Shown here: positions 24,752 to 32,986 of the stretch, piece by piece
How the letters are laid out: every line of letters begins with the position of its first letter
Position numbering within the stretch: position 1 is the first letter of the stretch
Assembly (NCBI GenBank): GCA_963822705.1
Contig: CAWGIX010000003.1
Location: 62,001 to 126,000 of the forward strand
Length of the DNA stretch: 64,000 nucleotides
Source: CAVRQM01 sp963822705
GTDB taxonomy: Bacteria > Pseudomonadota > Alphaproteobacteria > Acetobacterales > Acetobacteraceae
Direction: 5' to 3'
Notes under the pieces: model-generated
The model's database searches: none
What the model was told of the DNA's origin: nothing
The model's input: only the letters and a program-made list of their open reading frames with translations
Position numbers and translations under genes: made by a program

Positions 24752-25438
24752 TCAACTTTTTGCGAGCAGGGGAGTCGGTACGCAGGGACACAGTCCATCA
24801 ATGACTGCGATCAGCTGGCGGGTAACCGCGTCGATCTCCGCCATACCGTCCACCCCGTAAAGCCGCCCCTGTGTGCGGTAGTGCGGCAGCAACGGCGCGG
24901 TCTGCTCTCGGTATGCCGCCAACCGGGCCTCGACAGTGGCGCGGGTGTCATCCGCCCGGCGCGCGAACTCGGTGCTGCCGCAGATATCGCAGACGCCCTC
25001 GACTATCGGTCGCTTGAATGTGTCGTGGTAACCGGTGCCGCAGCGAGCACACGTAAAGCGGCCCGCGATCCGCTCGACCAGCGCCGGCTCGTCCACCTCC
25101 AATTCGATCACCGCATCCAGTGACCGCTCCTCGGCATCGAGCAGGTCGTCCAACGCCCGAGCCTGTGCGCGAGTGCGGGGAAAACCGTCCAGAATGAATC
25201 CCCGAACGCAGTCCGGCCGTTCCACCCGCGCGCCCAGCATGCGAACCAGGATGTCGTCGGAGACCAGAGCGCCGGAATCCATGATGACCTTGGCTTGGCG
25301 GCCGATCTCGCTGCCGGCGGCGACCTCGGCGCGCAGCATGTCGCCGGTTGAGATCTGCGGGATGCCGTAGTGGTCCTGTAGACGCTTGGCCTGTGTGCCT
25401 TTGCCGGCGCCAGGCGGCCCCAGCAGGATCAGGTTCAT
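24752..25438 (-). CDS. adk: Adenylate kinase
   Basis: A 228-aa long-form enzyme that interconverts ATP+AMP and 2 ADP. The P-loop is LLGPPGAGKGTQAKRL at residues 5-20, and the AMP-binding segment is QISTGDMLRAEVAAG. The LID domain carries four zinc-binding cysteines (CARCGTGYH and CDICGS), a form found in some Gram-negatives and many Gram-positives. The C-terminus is about 10 residues longer than usual (LCPCVPTPLLAKS). The start overlaps the secY stop by 4 nt, as is common in spc operons. Confidence 0.96.
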   Translation of the reverse strand: MNLILLGPPGAGKGTQAKRLQDHYGIPQISTGDMLRAEVAAGSEIGRQAKVIMDSGALVSDDILVRMLGARVERPDCVRGFILDGFPRTRAQARALDDLLDAEERSLDAVIELEVDEPALVERIAGRFTCARCGTGYHDTFKRPIVEGVCDICGSTEFARRADDTRATVEARLAAYREQTAPLLPHYRTQGRLYGVDGMAEIDAVTRQLIAVIDGLCPCVPTPLLAKS

Positions 25439-26781
25439 CGCACCCGGCCGCGCACCCGCGCCTTCTTGATCAGGCCCTCATATTGATGAGCCAGCAGATG
25501 CGACTGGATCTGCGTCACCGTGTCCATCGTCACCGACACGATGATCATGAGGCTGGTGCCGCCGAAATAGAACGGCACGCCGTAGCGGCTGATAAGAATT
25601 TCAGGCAACAGGCATACCGCCACCAGATACACGGCACCCACGGCGGTCAGCCGTGTCAGCACGTAGTCGAAATACTCCGCGGTGTTGGCGCCGGGGCGGA
25701 TGCCGGGGATGAAGCCGCCATATTTTTTCAGATTATCCGCGGTCTCCTGCGGGTTGAACACCACCGCGGTGTAGAAGAAGGCGAAGAAGGCGATCATCGC
25801 GGGATAGAGGATCAGGTACAGCGGCTGCCCGTGCCCTAGTGCCGTGCCGATGCTGCCGAGCCAGCCGCTATGCGCGCCCTGCGCGGAAAAACCGATGACC
25901 GTCGCCGGAACCACCAGAATGGAGCTCGCGAAAATAGGCGGGATCACGCCCGACGTATTGATTTTCAGCGGCATGTGCGTGGAGTCGCCGCCGAACATGC
26001 GCTGACCGACCTGGCGTTTCGGATACTGCACCACGATGCGCCGCTGCGCCCGCTCGATGAACACAATGAACGCGATCACCGCGACCGCGACCACCACGAA
26101 AACAAAGATGAACACCGGGCTTAGGGCCCCGGTACGGCCCAGCTCCAGCAGCGTGGCCAGGGCGTGCGGGACGTTGGCGACGATACCGGCGAATATGATC
26201 AGGCTGGTGCCGTTGCCAATGCCGCGCGCGGTGATCTGCTCGCCGAGCCACATCAGGAACATGGTCCCGCCGACCAGGGTGATGACGGTGGAAATGCGGA
26301 AGAACAAGCCCGGGTCGATTACCGCCGCGCCGCTGTTGCCGTGCAGACTCTCGAGCCCGACGGCGATGCCGTAGGACTGAAACGTGGCGATCAGCACGGT
26401 GAGGTAGCGGGTGTACTGGTTCATCCGCTTGCGCCCGGACTCGCCCTCCTTCTTCAAGGTCTCGAGCGTCGGGATGGCGGACGACATCAGCTGGATGATG
26501 ATGCTGGCGCTGATATACGGCATGATGTTCAGCGCAAACACGGTCATGCGCCCCAGCGCGCCGCCGCTGAACATGTTGAACATGCCCAGAATGCCGCCGC
26601 CGCTGCGGGTCATCAGGTCGCCCATGACCGAGGCGTCCACGCCGGGCAGCGGAATGTACGTGCCAACCCGATAGATCAGCAGGGCGCCCAGCGTGAACCA
26701 GAGGCGCTTCTTGAGTTCTGTCGCCTTGGACAGAACGCCAAGGCTCATGCTGGAGGCTAGCTGTTCCGCGGCCGAGGCCAT
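25435..26781 (-). CDS. secY: Preprotein translocase subunit SecY
   Basis: A 448-aa channel subunit of the SecYEG translocon. Ten membrane helices are visible. Signature regions include VGTYIPLPGVDASVMGDLM in the first loop, MPYISASIIIQLMSSAIPTL, and the cytoplasmic loop YPKRQVGQRMFGGDSTHMPL that contacts SecA and ribosomes. The C-terminus ends RVRGRVR. It lies between rplO and adk at the end of the spc operon, with 102 nt after rplO. Confidence 0.97.
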   Translation of the reverse strand: MASAAEQLASSMSLGVLSKATELKKRLWFTLGALLIYRVGTYIPLPGVDASVMGDLMTRSGGGILGMFNMFSGGALGRMTVFALNIMPYISASIIIQLMSSAIPTLETLKKEGESGRKRMNQYTRYLTVLIATFQSYGIAVGLESLHGNSGAAVIDPGLFFRISTVITLVGGTMFLMWLGEQITARGIGNGTSLIIFAGIVANVPHALATLLELGRTGALSPVFIFVFVVVAVAVIAFIVFIERAQRRIVVQYPKRQVGQRMFGGDSTHMPLKINTSGVIPPIFASSILVVPATVIGFSAQGAHSGWLGSIGTALGHGQPLYLILYPAMIAFFAFFYTAVVFNPQETADNLKKYGGFIPGIRPGANTAEYFDYVLTRLTAVGAVYLVAVCLLPEILISRYGVPFYFGGTSLMIIVSVTMDTVTQIQSHLLAHQYEGLIKKARVRGRVR

Positions 26782-26883
26782 GCGCTTCCCCTCATTGCTT
26801 CGTGCGACGCCGCGCGAGGCGCCCTCTAAATGCGTCGCGCGGCCCGCAGCGACAAGCCCAACCGCTTCAAGCGGGGATCGCGG

Positions 26884-27378
26884 TCAACCGGCGGGCGGTG
26901 TCTCGCCCAACGCGGTACGCAGGACCGTGGCGGTGACACTGCCGCCGGCCGCCTGTACCGCCGTCACCGCGGCGGCGGACGCGCCGGAAACGGTGATATT
27001 GACGGCGCGACCGATCTCGCCCTTGGCCAGGAGGCGCACGCCCCGGGTCTTGCCGCGCACCAGTCCGGCTGCGCGCAGTTCTACCTCGGTAATCGGCTGC
27101 GCCGCATCAATGCGTCCCGCCTCGATGGCCCGGGCGACCGCCTGCAGGTTCACCGGAGCGTACTCGCGGCGAAAGATGTTCTTGAACCCGCGCTTGGGGA
27201 GCCGCCGATAGATCGGCAGCTGGCCGCCCTCAAACCCGTTCAGTGCCACGCCCTCGCGCGCCTTTTGCCCCTTCACGCCCTTGCCGGAGGTCTTGCCCTT
27301 GCCCGAGCCAATCCCCCGGCCCAGCCGCTTGCTTTTCGGCCGGGCGCCGGGCTTGTCGCGCAACTGGTTCAGTTTCAT
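26884..27378 (-). CDS. rplO: 50S ribosomal protein L15
   Basis: A 164-aa L15, a late-assembling large-subunit protein with a Gly/Lys-rich N-terminal tail (KSKRLGRGIGSGKGKTSGKG) that runs into the rRNA. The globular part contains FEGGQLPIYRRLPKRGFKN. The C-terminus is Ala/Thr-rich. It follows rpmD with no gap (1 nt) and precedes secY. Confidence 0.96.
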   Translation of the reverse strand: MKLNQLRDKPGARPKSKRLGRGIGSGKGKTSGKGVKGQKAREGVALNGFEGGQLPIYRRLPKRGFKNIFRREYAPVNLQAVARAIEAGRIDAAQPITEVELRAAGLVRGKTRGVRLLAKGEIGRAVNITVSGASAAAVTAVQAAGGSVTATVLRTALGETPPAG

Positions 27379-27379
27379 G

Positions 27380-27577
27380 TCAAGACGGCTCCTCGACCCG
27401 GATCAGGTGCGCCACCTTGCGAATCATGCCGCGCACCGAAGGCGTATCCTCGAGGGTGCGGGTGCGGCGGATCTTGTTAAGACCGAGGCCGATCAGCGTC
27501 TCTCTCTGGCCCGGCTTGCGGCCCGCGACCGACGCGGTCTGCATCACGCGCACCGTCTTTTTCTCCGCATCAGACAT
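27380..27577 (-). CDS. rpmD: 50S ribosomal protein L30
   Basis: A 65-aa L30 with the family core KKTVRVMQTASVAGRKPGQR and TLIGLGLNKIRRTRTLED. The start ATG at 27577 overlaps the end of rpsE by 8 nt; the open frame runs back to 27823 but only this part has similarity. The order rpsE-rpmD-rplO is the standard spc arrangement. Confidence 0.96.
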   Translation of the reverse strand: MSDAEKKTVRVMQTASVAGRKPGQRETLIGLGLNKIRRTRTLEDTPSVRGMIRKVAHLIRVEEPS

Positions 27578-28193
27578 CCGCCGTCTCCTGCTGACCTGTC
27601 TCGGCCGCCGGGCCGTCGCCCGCGGGAGACGCCTCCCGCTTGCCGAGCAGGTCGGACACTTTCTTCCCCCGCCGGGCGGCGACGGTGCGCGGATTGCCGC
27701 AGCGCTGCAGGGCGGCAAAAGTCGCCTTGACCATGTTGTGCGGGTTGCGGCTGCCGAGACTTTTTGCCACGACGTCGCCGATGCCCAGCGTCTCGAAAAC
27801 CGCGCGCATGGGCCCGCCGGCAATGATGCCGGTGCCGGCCTGCGCCGAACGCAGCACTACCTCGCCGGCGCCGTACCGCGCTTGCACGTCGTGGTGCAGG
27901 GTGCGGCCTTCCTTCATCGGCACGCGGATCATGGTGCGCTTGGCGCGGTCGGTTGCCTTGCGGATTGCCTCCGGCACTTCGCGCGCCTTGCCGGCGCCGT
28001 AGCCCACGCGCCCTTTCTGGTCGCCGACCACGACCAAAGCCGCGAACGCAAAGCGGCGGCCGCCTTTGACCACTTTCGCCACTCGATTGATGGTGACGAG
28101 CTTGTCGATCAGTTCGTCACCCCCGTCACGGTCGTGACCGCGATCGCGGTCGCGTCCACGCCCACCGTCTCGTGTGTCACGTGCCATGCGCAA
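27570..28193 (-). CDS. rpsE: 30S ribosomal protein S5
   Basis: A 207-aa S5, involved in decoding fidelity and mRNA unwinding at the entry tunnel. The dsRBD-like half has LIDKLVTINRVAKVVKGGRR, and the second half has LRSAQAGTGIIAGGPMRAVF. The first 25 residues are a repetitive Arg/Asp/Gly tail (RDGGRGRDRDRGHDRDGG), longer and more regular than in most S5. The C-terminus is extended (about 30 residues, Ala/Pro/Glu-rich). The start may be ATG 28193 or 28187. Confidence 0.96.
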   Translation of the reverse strand: MRMARDTRDGGRGRDRDRGHDRDGGDELIDKLVTINRVAKVVKGGRRFAFAALVVVGDQKGRVGYGAGKAREVPEAIRKATDRAKRTMIRVPMKEGRTLHHDVQARYGAGEVVLRSAQAGTGIIAGGPMRAVFETLGIGDVVAKSLGSRNPHNMVKATFAALQRCGNPRTVAARRGKKVSDLLGKREASPAGDGPAAETGQQETADV

Positions 28194-28199
28194 GAATCC

Positions 28200-28562
28200 T
28201 TAGAATGCGAGCCCGCCCTCGCGGGCGGCTTCGGCCAGCGCTTTGACGCGGCCGTGGTAAAGATACGCGCCGCGATCGAATACCACGGCGGTAACGCCAG
28301 CCGCGAGCGCCCGTTCGGCGACGAGTTTTCCCACCGCCGCGGCGGCGGCTTTGTCCGCGCCGGTCTTCAAGTCGTCGCGCAGCGTGCGGTCCAGGCTGGA
28401 TGCGGCGGCCACCGTTCGGCCCTGCCCGTCGTCGATCACCTGGGCATAGATGTGCTTGCCGGACCGAAACACCGACAGGCGTGGGCGCCCGCCCGATTTG
28501 CGGCGCAACTGGAACCGCAGGCGCAGGCGCCGGCGGTCGCGCAGAGCTTGGATGTCGCTCAC
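28200..28562 (-). CDS. rplR: 50S ribosomal protein L18
   Basis: A 120-aa L18 that binds 5S rRNA together with L5 and L25. It starts at GTG 28562, overlapping the rplF stop by 4 nt (GTGA). Family segments include RPRLSVFRSGKHIYAQVIDD and AVVFDRGAYLYHGRVKALAE. The frame stays open upstream into rplF but carries no similarity there. It is followed by rpsE after 6 nt. Confidence 0.96.
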   Translation of the reverse strand: MSDIQALRDRRRLRLRFQLRRKSGGRPRLSVFRSGKHIYAQVIDDGQGRTVAAASSLDRTLRDDLKTGADKAAAAAVGKLVAERALAAGVTAVVFDRGAYLYHGRVKALAEAAREGGLAF

Positions 28563-29092
28563 TTCTTCTTGCCTTCCTTGCGCCGGATGGCCTCGCCCTC
28601 GAATTTCACGCCCTTGCCCTTGTACGGCTCGGGCGGACGCCAAGCGCGGATTTCGGCGGCCACTTGGCCGACCTGGCGCTTGTCCATGCCCTCGATCTTG
28701 ATCGCGGTCGGCCGCTCGCAGGTGATTTTTATCCCCTCGGGAATCGGGTAGACCACGTCGTGCGAAAAGCCGAGATTGATGACCAGATTCTTGCCCTGCA
28801 CCGAGGCGCGATAGCCGGTGCCGGTGATCTCCATCGATTTGGTATAGCCGGTCGAGACGCCGCGCACCATGTTGGCCACCAGCGCCCGCGTGGTGCCCCA
28901 CATCATGCGTGCTGGGGTCGAGCTGACGCGCGGTTTGACGGTGAATTTCTGGCCGTCAATGCTGCCTTCCACAAGGTCGGTCAGTTCGAGCCGCAGTTCG
29001 CCGAGCTTGCCGCGAGCAGTCAGCGTGCGCCCGACCAACGCCAGGTTCACGCCCGCCGGGATCTCGACCGGATACTTGCCTACGCGAGACAT
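28559..29092 (-). CDS. rplF: 50S ribosomal protein L6
   Basis: A 177-aa L6 near the sarcin-ricin loop and factor-binding site. It begins MSRVGKYPVEIPAGVNLALV, and the C-terminal signature is EIRAWRPPEPYKGKGVKFEG. Two homologous alpha/beta domains are visible. The open frame continues upstream to 29158, but the ATG at 29092 is the family start. It lies between rpsH and rplR. Confidence 0.97.
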   Translation of the reverse strand: MSRVGKYPVEIPAGVNLALVGRTLTARGKLGELRLELTDLVEGSIDGQKFTVKPRVSSTPARMMWGTTRALVANMVRGVSTGYTKSMEITGTGYRASVQGKNLVINLGFSHDVVYPIPEGIKITCERPTAIKIEGMDKRQVGQVAAEIRAWRPPEPYKGKGVKFEGEAIRRKEGKKK

Positions 29093-29102
29093 TGCACAGT
29101 CC

Positions 29103-29501
29103 TCAGAATACGCGGCACAGGATTTCCCCGCCGACGTTGGCGGCGCGCGCCTCGGCATCGCTCAGCACCCCGCGGGGCGTCGACAGGATCGACACGCCGA
29201 GCCCGGCATACACGCGCGGCAGTTCCTTGATCTTGGAATAGACGCGCCTTCCCGGTTTGGAGACGCGGGTGATTTCCTTGATGACCGGCTCACCCTCATT
29301 GTATTTCAGCTCGATACGGAGCTGTGCTACACCAGGGCGCAACTCCTCGGCAGAGAAGCCGCGAATGAAGCCCTCGCGCTTCAGCGCATCCAGCACATTC
29401 GCGCGCAGCTTGCTGGCCGGGGCGACGCAGGCGGCGTGACGGCTGCGTTGCGCGTTGCGAATGCGCGTCAGCATATCGCCCAACGGATCAGACATGCTCA
29501 T
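29103..29501 (-). CDS. rpsH: 30S ribosomal protein S8
   Basis: A 132-aa S8, a primary 16S rRNA binder that also autoregulates the spc operon in E. coli. N-terminal DPLGDMLTRIRNAQRSRHAA and the C-terminal STPRGVLSDAEARAANVGGE are typical. The start is ATG 29501 (MSMSDP) or 29495 (MSDP). It follows rpsN after 15 nt. Confidence 0.97.
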   Translation of the reverse strand: MSMSDPLGDMLTRIRNAQRSRHAACVAPASKLRANVLDALKREGFIRGFSAEELRPGVAQLRIELKYNEGEPVIKEITRVSKPGRRVYSKIKELPRVYAGLGVSILSTPRGVLSDAEARAANVGGEILCRVF

Positions 29502-29516
29502 TGAGGGCGCCCCTCT

Positions 29517-29822
29517 CTACCAGCTCGCCTTGACCATGCCGGGGATCTGTCCGGCGCTGGCCAAGTCGCGCAACGCGATGCGAGACAGCTTGAACTTGCG
29601 ATAGTTGGACCGCGACCGCCCGGTGAGTTCGCACCGCAGGCGCACGCGCACGGCGGCACCGTTCCGCGGAAGGCGCGCCAGCTTGATCGTGGCCTCGAAT
29701 CGATCTTCGACCGGAAGCGTGCGGTCCATCACCACGGATTTCAGCGCACGCCGTTTGGACTTGTCGCGCGCGGTCATGCGCTCGCGCATCTTGTTGCGAT
29801 TGATTTGTGAAGTCTTGGCCAT
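29517..29822 (-). CDS. rpsN: 30S ribosomal protein S14
   Basis: A 101-aa S14 of the long, zinc-free type. It begins MAKTSQINRNKMRERMTARD and ends SRIALRDLASAGQIPGMVKA. The rRNA-binding motif RCELTGRSRSNYRKFKLSR is intact, with no CxxC pairs, so it is the C-minus form. The open frame extends into the end of rplE because of the frameshift there. It is separated from the rplE stop by 68 nt. Confidence 0.97.
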   Translation of the reverse strand: MAKTSQINRNKMRERMTARDKSKRRALKSVVMDRTLPVEDRFEATIKLARLPRNGAAVRVRLRCELTGRSRSNYRKFKLSRIALRDLASAGQIPGMVKASW

Positions 29823-29890
29823 GTCTATCCTCCGGAACCTGCGGATGCCGGCCGCGACGCCAGCGCTTTCTGCGGTTTTCCCAACCCTGT

Positions 29891-30663
29891 TCACTTGGTG
29901 AACGGAATATCGAAATCGGCGCAGCAGCGCCTTTGCCTCGGCATCCGTGTGCGCCGTGGTGACGAACACGATGTCCAGCCCGCGGATCGAATCCACTCGG
30001 TCATAAACGATTTCCGGGAACACAATCTGCTCGCGTAAGCCCATGGCGAAATTGCCACGGCCATCAAAACCTTTGTTCGCGGGCAATACCGCGAAAGTCG
30101 CGCACTCGTGGCAGGGCGATCGTCACCAGTCGGTCGAGAAATTCGTACATTCGCGTCTTGCGCAGCGTCACCTTGCAGCCGATCGCCAGACCTTTGCGGA
30201 TCTTGAACCCGGCAATAGCCTTCTTGGCCAGCGTTTTGACAGGTTTCTGGCCGCTGATCAGGGCGAGTTCCGCCACGGCGGCATCGAGCTTTTTCTGGTC
30301 CCCGGCCGCCTCGCCCACGCCCATGTTGATGACGATCTTTTCCAGCTTCGGCACCTGCATTGGATTCGTGTAGCCGAACTCCTGGCGGAGCGAGTCGCGG
30401 ACTTCGTCGTTGTAGCGTTTCAGCATTCGCGGCGGTTCCTTGGCCCCCGCCTCCACCTGCTGTGCGACTGTTACTTCCTGCAGCGTCGTGGGGCCGGAGG
30501 ACGCGGCGGCCGCGTTCTTCCCCGAGGACGCGCCGCGCCCCGCGGCACCCTTATTGGCGGCCGCGCCCTTGGCGCCGGATTTTGCACCGCCCTTGGCGCC
30601 GCCCTTGGACGATGCACCGCCCTTCTTTGCCCCGCCGGCGGTGGGTTTTGCCTGTTTTGCCAT
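29891..30663 (-). CDS. rplE: 50S ribosomal protein L5 with long N-terminal extension; two 1-nt frameshifts
   Basis: L5 contacts 5S rRNA and P-site tRNA. The core begins PRMLKRYNDEVRDSLRQEFG and runs to DFRGIARE, where the frame breaks. One base later it continues GFDGRGNFAMGLREQIVFPE; a second break follows LLRRF, after which DIPFTK and the stop complete the protein. The shifts sit in AAA (about 30072-30074) and TTT (about 29912-29916). Removing one base at each gives 256 aa (773 nt minus 2). Residues 1-75 are a low-complexity Ala/Gly/Lys/Ser extension (GGAKKGGASSKGGAKGGAK) rarely seen on L5. Two breaks in an essential gene point to assembly error. Confidence 0.9.
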
Positions 30664-30673
30664 CAAACCCTCC

Positions 30674-30997
30674 TCAGGCTTCGATCTCGTTGCCGGTCGC
30701 CCGGGCAATACGCACCTTGCGGCCATCCTCCAGCACCCGGAAACCTACGCGCGTGGCCTTTCCGGTCTTGCCGTCCACCAGCATCAGGTTCGACAGGTGA
30801 ATGGTCGCCTCCGCCTCGACGATGCCGCCCGGCTGGCCCATGCCGCGCGGTTTGGTGTGACGCTTGGCGATGTTCACCCCTCGCACCACGGCACGTCCGT
30901 CCTTCGGCAGCACCTGCAGCACCTCGCCCTGCTTGCCGCGATCGGCACCGGCGATCACGGCCACCGTGTCGCCCTTGCGGATACGCGCGGCCATCAC
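30674..30997 (-). CDS. rplX: 50S ribosomal protein L24
   Basis: A 107-aa L24, an assembly initiator that binds the 5' end of 23S rRNA. The KOW motif is visible near the start (IRKGDTVAVIAGADRGKQGE), followed by NIAKRHTKPRGMGQPGGIVE. It overlaps the rplN stop by 4 nt and precedes rplE by 10 nt. Confidence 0.96.
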   Translation of the reverse strand: MMAARIRKGDTVAVIAGADRGKQGEVLQVLPKDGRAVVRGVNIAKRHTKPRGMGQPGGIVEAEATIHLSNLMLVDGKTGKATRVGFRVLEDGRKVRIARATGNEIEA

Positions 30998-31362
30998 AGC
31001 ACCTCCGGCGCTAGCGAAATAATCTTCATGAATTTTTGCGCCCGCAATTCGCGCACGACCGGCCCGAAGATGCGGGTGCCGATCGGCTCCCGCTGCTTGG
31101 TGATGAGCACCGCGGCATTGCGGTCAAAACGGATGGCACTGCCGTCCGGCCTGCGCACCGGGAACGACGTGCGCACGATCACCGCCTGGTGTACGTCGCC
31201 CTTCTTGACCTTTCCGCGTGGGATCGCGTCCTTTACCGAGACAACAATGATGTCACCGACCGACGCGGTCTTGCGCCTGGTGCCGCCCAGCACCTTGATG
31301 CACTGCACGCGCCGCGCACCGGAATTGTCGGCCACCTCCAGGTTGCTCTCGACGGAAATCAT
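30994..31362 (-). CDS. rplN: 50S ribosomal protein L14
   Basis: A 122-aa L14 that forms intersubunit bridges and binds the silencing factor RsfS. It begins MISVESNLEVADNSGARRVQ, the family signature. The C-terminus GPVVRELRAQKFMKIISLAP is also conserved. The frame is open upstream to 31497 but overlaps rpsQ there, so the ATG at 31362 is used. Confidence 0.97.
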   Translation of the reverse strand: MISVESNLEVADNSGARRVQCIKVLGGTRRKTASVGDIIVVSVKDAIPRGKVKKGDVHQAVIVRTSFPVRRPDGSAIRFDRNAAVLITKQREPIGTRIFGPVVRELRAQKFMKIISLAPEVL

Positions 31363-31373
31363 GGTTCGGGTCC

Positions 31374-31646
31374 TTACGCCTGCGGCTGCGCGGGCGGCAC
31401 GCCAAGTTTTTCGCCGTTGCGCTCGATCACCAGCCAGGCCTTGCGCTTGCTGATCGGCGGACACTCCTCGATGCGCACCGTGTCGCCCTCGCGGCACTGG
31501 TTCGCCTCGTCATGCGCCGCGTATTTCTTCGAGCGCCGAATGAACTTCTTGTATAGCGGATGCATCACCCGGCGATCGACCAGCACGGTTACCGTCTTGT
31601 CCATCTTTTCGCTGGTCACCCGCCCGGTCAGGACGCGCTTGGGCAT
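31374..31646 (-). CDS. rpsQ: 30S ribosomal protein S17
   Basis: A 90-aa S17, a primary 16S rRNA binder. It begins MPKRVLTGRVTSEKMDKTVT and contains VDRRVMHPLYKKFIRRSKKY. The OB-fold region includes REGDTVRIEECPPISKRKAW. It lies between rpmC and rplN with 11-13 nt gaps. Confidence 0.97.
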   Translation of the reverse strand: MPKRVLTGRVTSEKMDKTVTVLVDRRVMHPLYKKFIRRSKKYAAHDEANQCREGDTVRIEECPPISKRKAWLVIERNGEKLGVPPAQPQA

Positions 31647-31659
31647 CGTCCCCGTCTCC

Positions 31660-31875
31660 TTAAGTTTTGGCGGTCGAGCGCTGCTGCCCGCCGAGAATTG
31701 TTTTGATACGCGCGATGTCGCGGCGCACCGCGCGCACGCGGCCTATGCCCTCGTTCTGCCCGGTCGCGCGCTGGAAGCGCAGGTTGAACTGCTCCTTGCG
31801 AAGGTCGAGCAGTTGTGCGGTCAGTTGGTCCTGGCTCTTGGTGCGCAAGTCGACGGGCTTGATCTGCTTGGCCAT
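31660..31875 (-). CDS. rpmC: 50S ribosomal protein L29
   Basis: A 71-aa L29 located at the peptide exit tunnel, where trigger factor and SRP dock. The two-helix core is visible (LRTKSQDQLTAQLLDLRKEQ and RVRAVRRDIARIKTILGGQQ). It follows rplP after 3 nt. Confidence 0.96.
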   Translation of the reverse strand: MAKQIKPVDLRTKSQDQLTAQLLDLRKEQFNLRFQRATGQNEGIGRVRAVRRDIARIKTILGGQQRSTAKT

Positions 31876-31878
31876 ATT

Positions 31879-32295
31879 TCAGCCGTCCCCGATGCGGGCG
31901 ATGAACTTCGTTCTGATCGGCAGCTTTGCGGCCCCCAGCGTCAATGCCTGCCGCGCCAGATCGGGGGCCACGCCGTCAACCTCGAACATGATGCGGCCGG
32001 GCTTCACCCGGCATACCCAGAACTCGGGCGAGCCCTTGCCGGAACCCATGCGCACTTCCTGGGGTTTCTGCGACACCGGGACGTCCGGGAAAATGCGTAT
32101 CCAGACCCGGCCGGCGCGCTTCATCGCCCGCGTGATGGCGCGCCGCGCCGCCTCGATCTGGCGCGCCGTGACCCGGTCCGGTTCCATCGCCTTGAGGCCG
32201 AACTGGCCGAAATTGAGCGCAAAGCCGCCTTTCGCAAGACCGTGGATGCGGCCCTTGTGAGCCTTGCGATATTTGGTGCGCTTGGGGGACAGCAT
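31879..32295 (-). CDS. rplP: 50S ribosomal protein L16
   Basis: A 138-aa L16 near the A-site of the peptidyl transferase centre. It begins MLSPKRTKYRKAHKGRIHGL and contains ITRAMKRAGRVWIRIFPDVP and KPQEVRMGSGKGSPEFWVCR, all highly conserved. It lies between rpsC and rpmC. Confidence 0.97.
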   Translation of the reverse strand: MLSPKRTKYRKAHKGRIHGLAKGGFALNFGQFGLKAMEPDRVTARQIEAARRAITRAMKRAGRVWIRIFPDVPVSQKPQEVRMGSGKGSPEFWVCRVKPGRIMFEVDGVAPDLARQALTLGAAKLPIRTKFIARIGDG

Positions 32296-32308
32296 GTTTT
32301 CCGGACTC

Positions 32309-32986
32309 CTAGCGCTGCGGCGCCTGTTCGGCAGCGCGACGGTCCTGCGCGGACGGGTCGTGCGCCAGGATCTCGCCTTTAAAAATCCAGACTTTCACGC
32401 CGCAGGTCCCATAGGTAGTCTTGGCCGTGGCAATGCCGAAGTCGATATCCGCGCGCAACGTGTGCAGCGGCACGCGGCCCTCGCGGTACCATTCCACACG
32501 CGCAATTTCCGCGCCGCCGAGACGACCGCCGCAGTTGATGCGGATGCCCTGCGCGCCGAGCCGCATCGCCGACTGCACGGCCCGCTTCATGGCGCGGCGG
32601 AACGCCACACGACGCTCGAGCTGCTGGGCAATGTTCTCGGCCACCAGCTGCGCATCGATCTCGGGCTTGCGGATTTCGACGATGTTCAGCGACACCTCGG
32701 ACTTCGCCATCTTGGCCAAATCCTTGCGCAAATTCTCGATGTCCTGGCCGCGCTTGCCGATCACCACGCCGGGTCGCGCGGCATAGATCGTCACCCGCGG
32801 CTTTTTGGCCGGGCGCTCGATCACCACGCGCGAGACGCCGGCGCCCGACAAACGTTGGCGCAGCTTTTTCCGCAATTGCAAGTCATCGTGCAACATCTTA
32901 GCGTAGTCGTTGCCCGTGTACCAGCGGCTGTCCCAGCTGCGGTTGATGCCCAGCCGCAGCCCGATCGGATTGACTTTGTGACCCAT
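32309..32986 (-). CDS. rpsC: 30S ribosomal protein S3
   Basis: A 225-aa S3 at the mRNA entry tunnel. It begins MGHKVNPIGLRLGINRSWDS. The KH domain GVVIGKRGQDIENLRKDLAK and the C-terminal RADIDFGIATAKTTYGTCGV are intact. The ATG at 32986 shares its last base with the rplV stop (TGATG); the longer open frame to 33061 is a shadow of rplV. Confidence 0.97.
   Translation of the reverse strand: MGHKVNPIGLRLGINRSWDSRWYTGNDYAKMLHDDLQLRKKLRQRLSGAGVSRVVIERPAKKPRVTIYAARPGVVIGKRGQDIENLRKDLAKMAKSEVSLNIVEIRKPEIDAQLVAENIAQQLERRVAFRRAMKRAVQSAMRLGAQGIRINCGGRLGGAEIARVEWYREGRVPLHTLRADIDFGIATAKTTYGTCGVKVWIFKGEILAHDPSAQDRRAAEQAPQR

Noticed and set aside
30064..30066. Selenocysteine (UGA) readthrough in rplE instead of a frameshift
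   Set aside because: L5 is not a selenoprotein, and the correct sequence continues in another frame, not in phase after the UGA.
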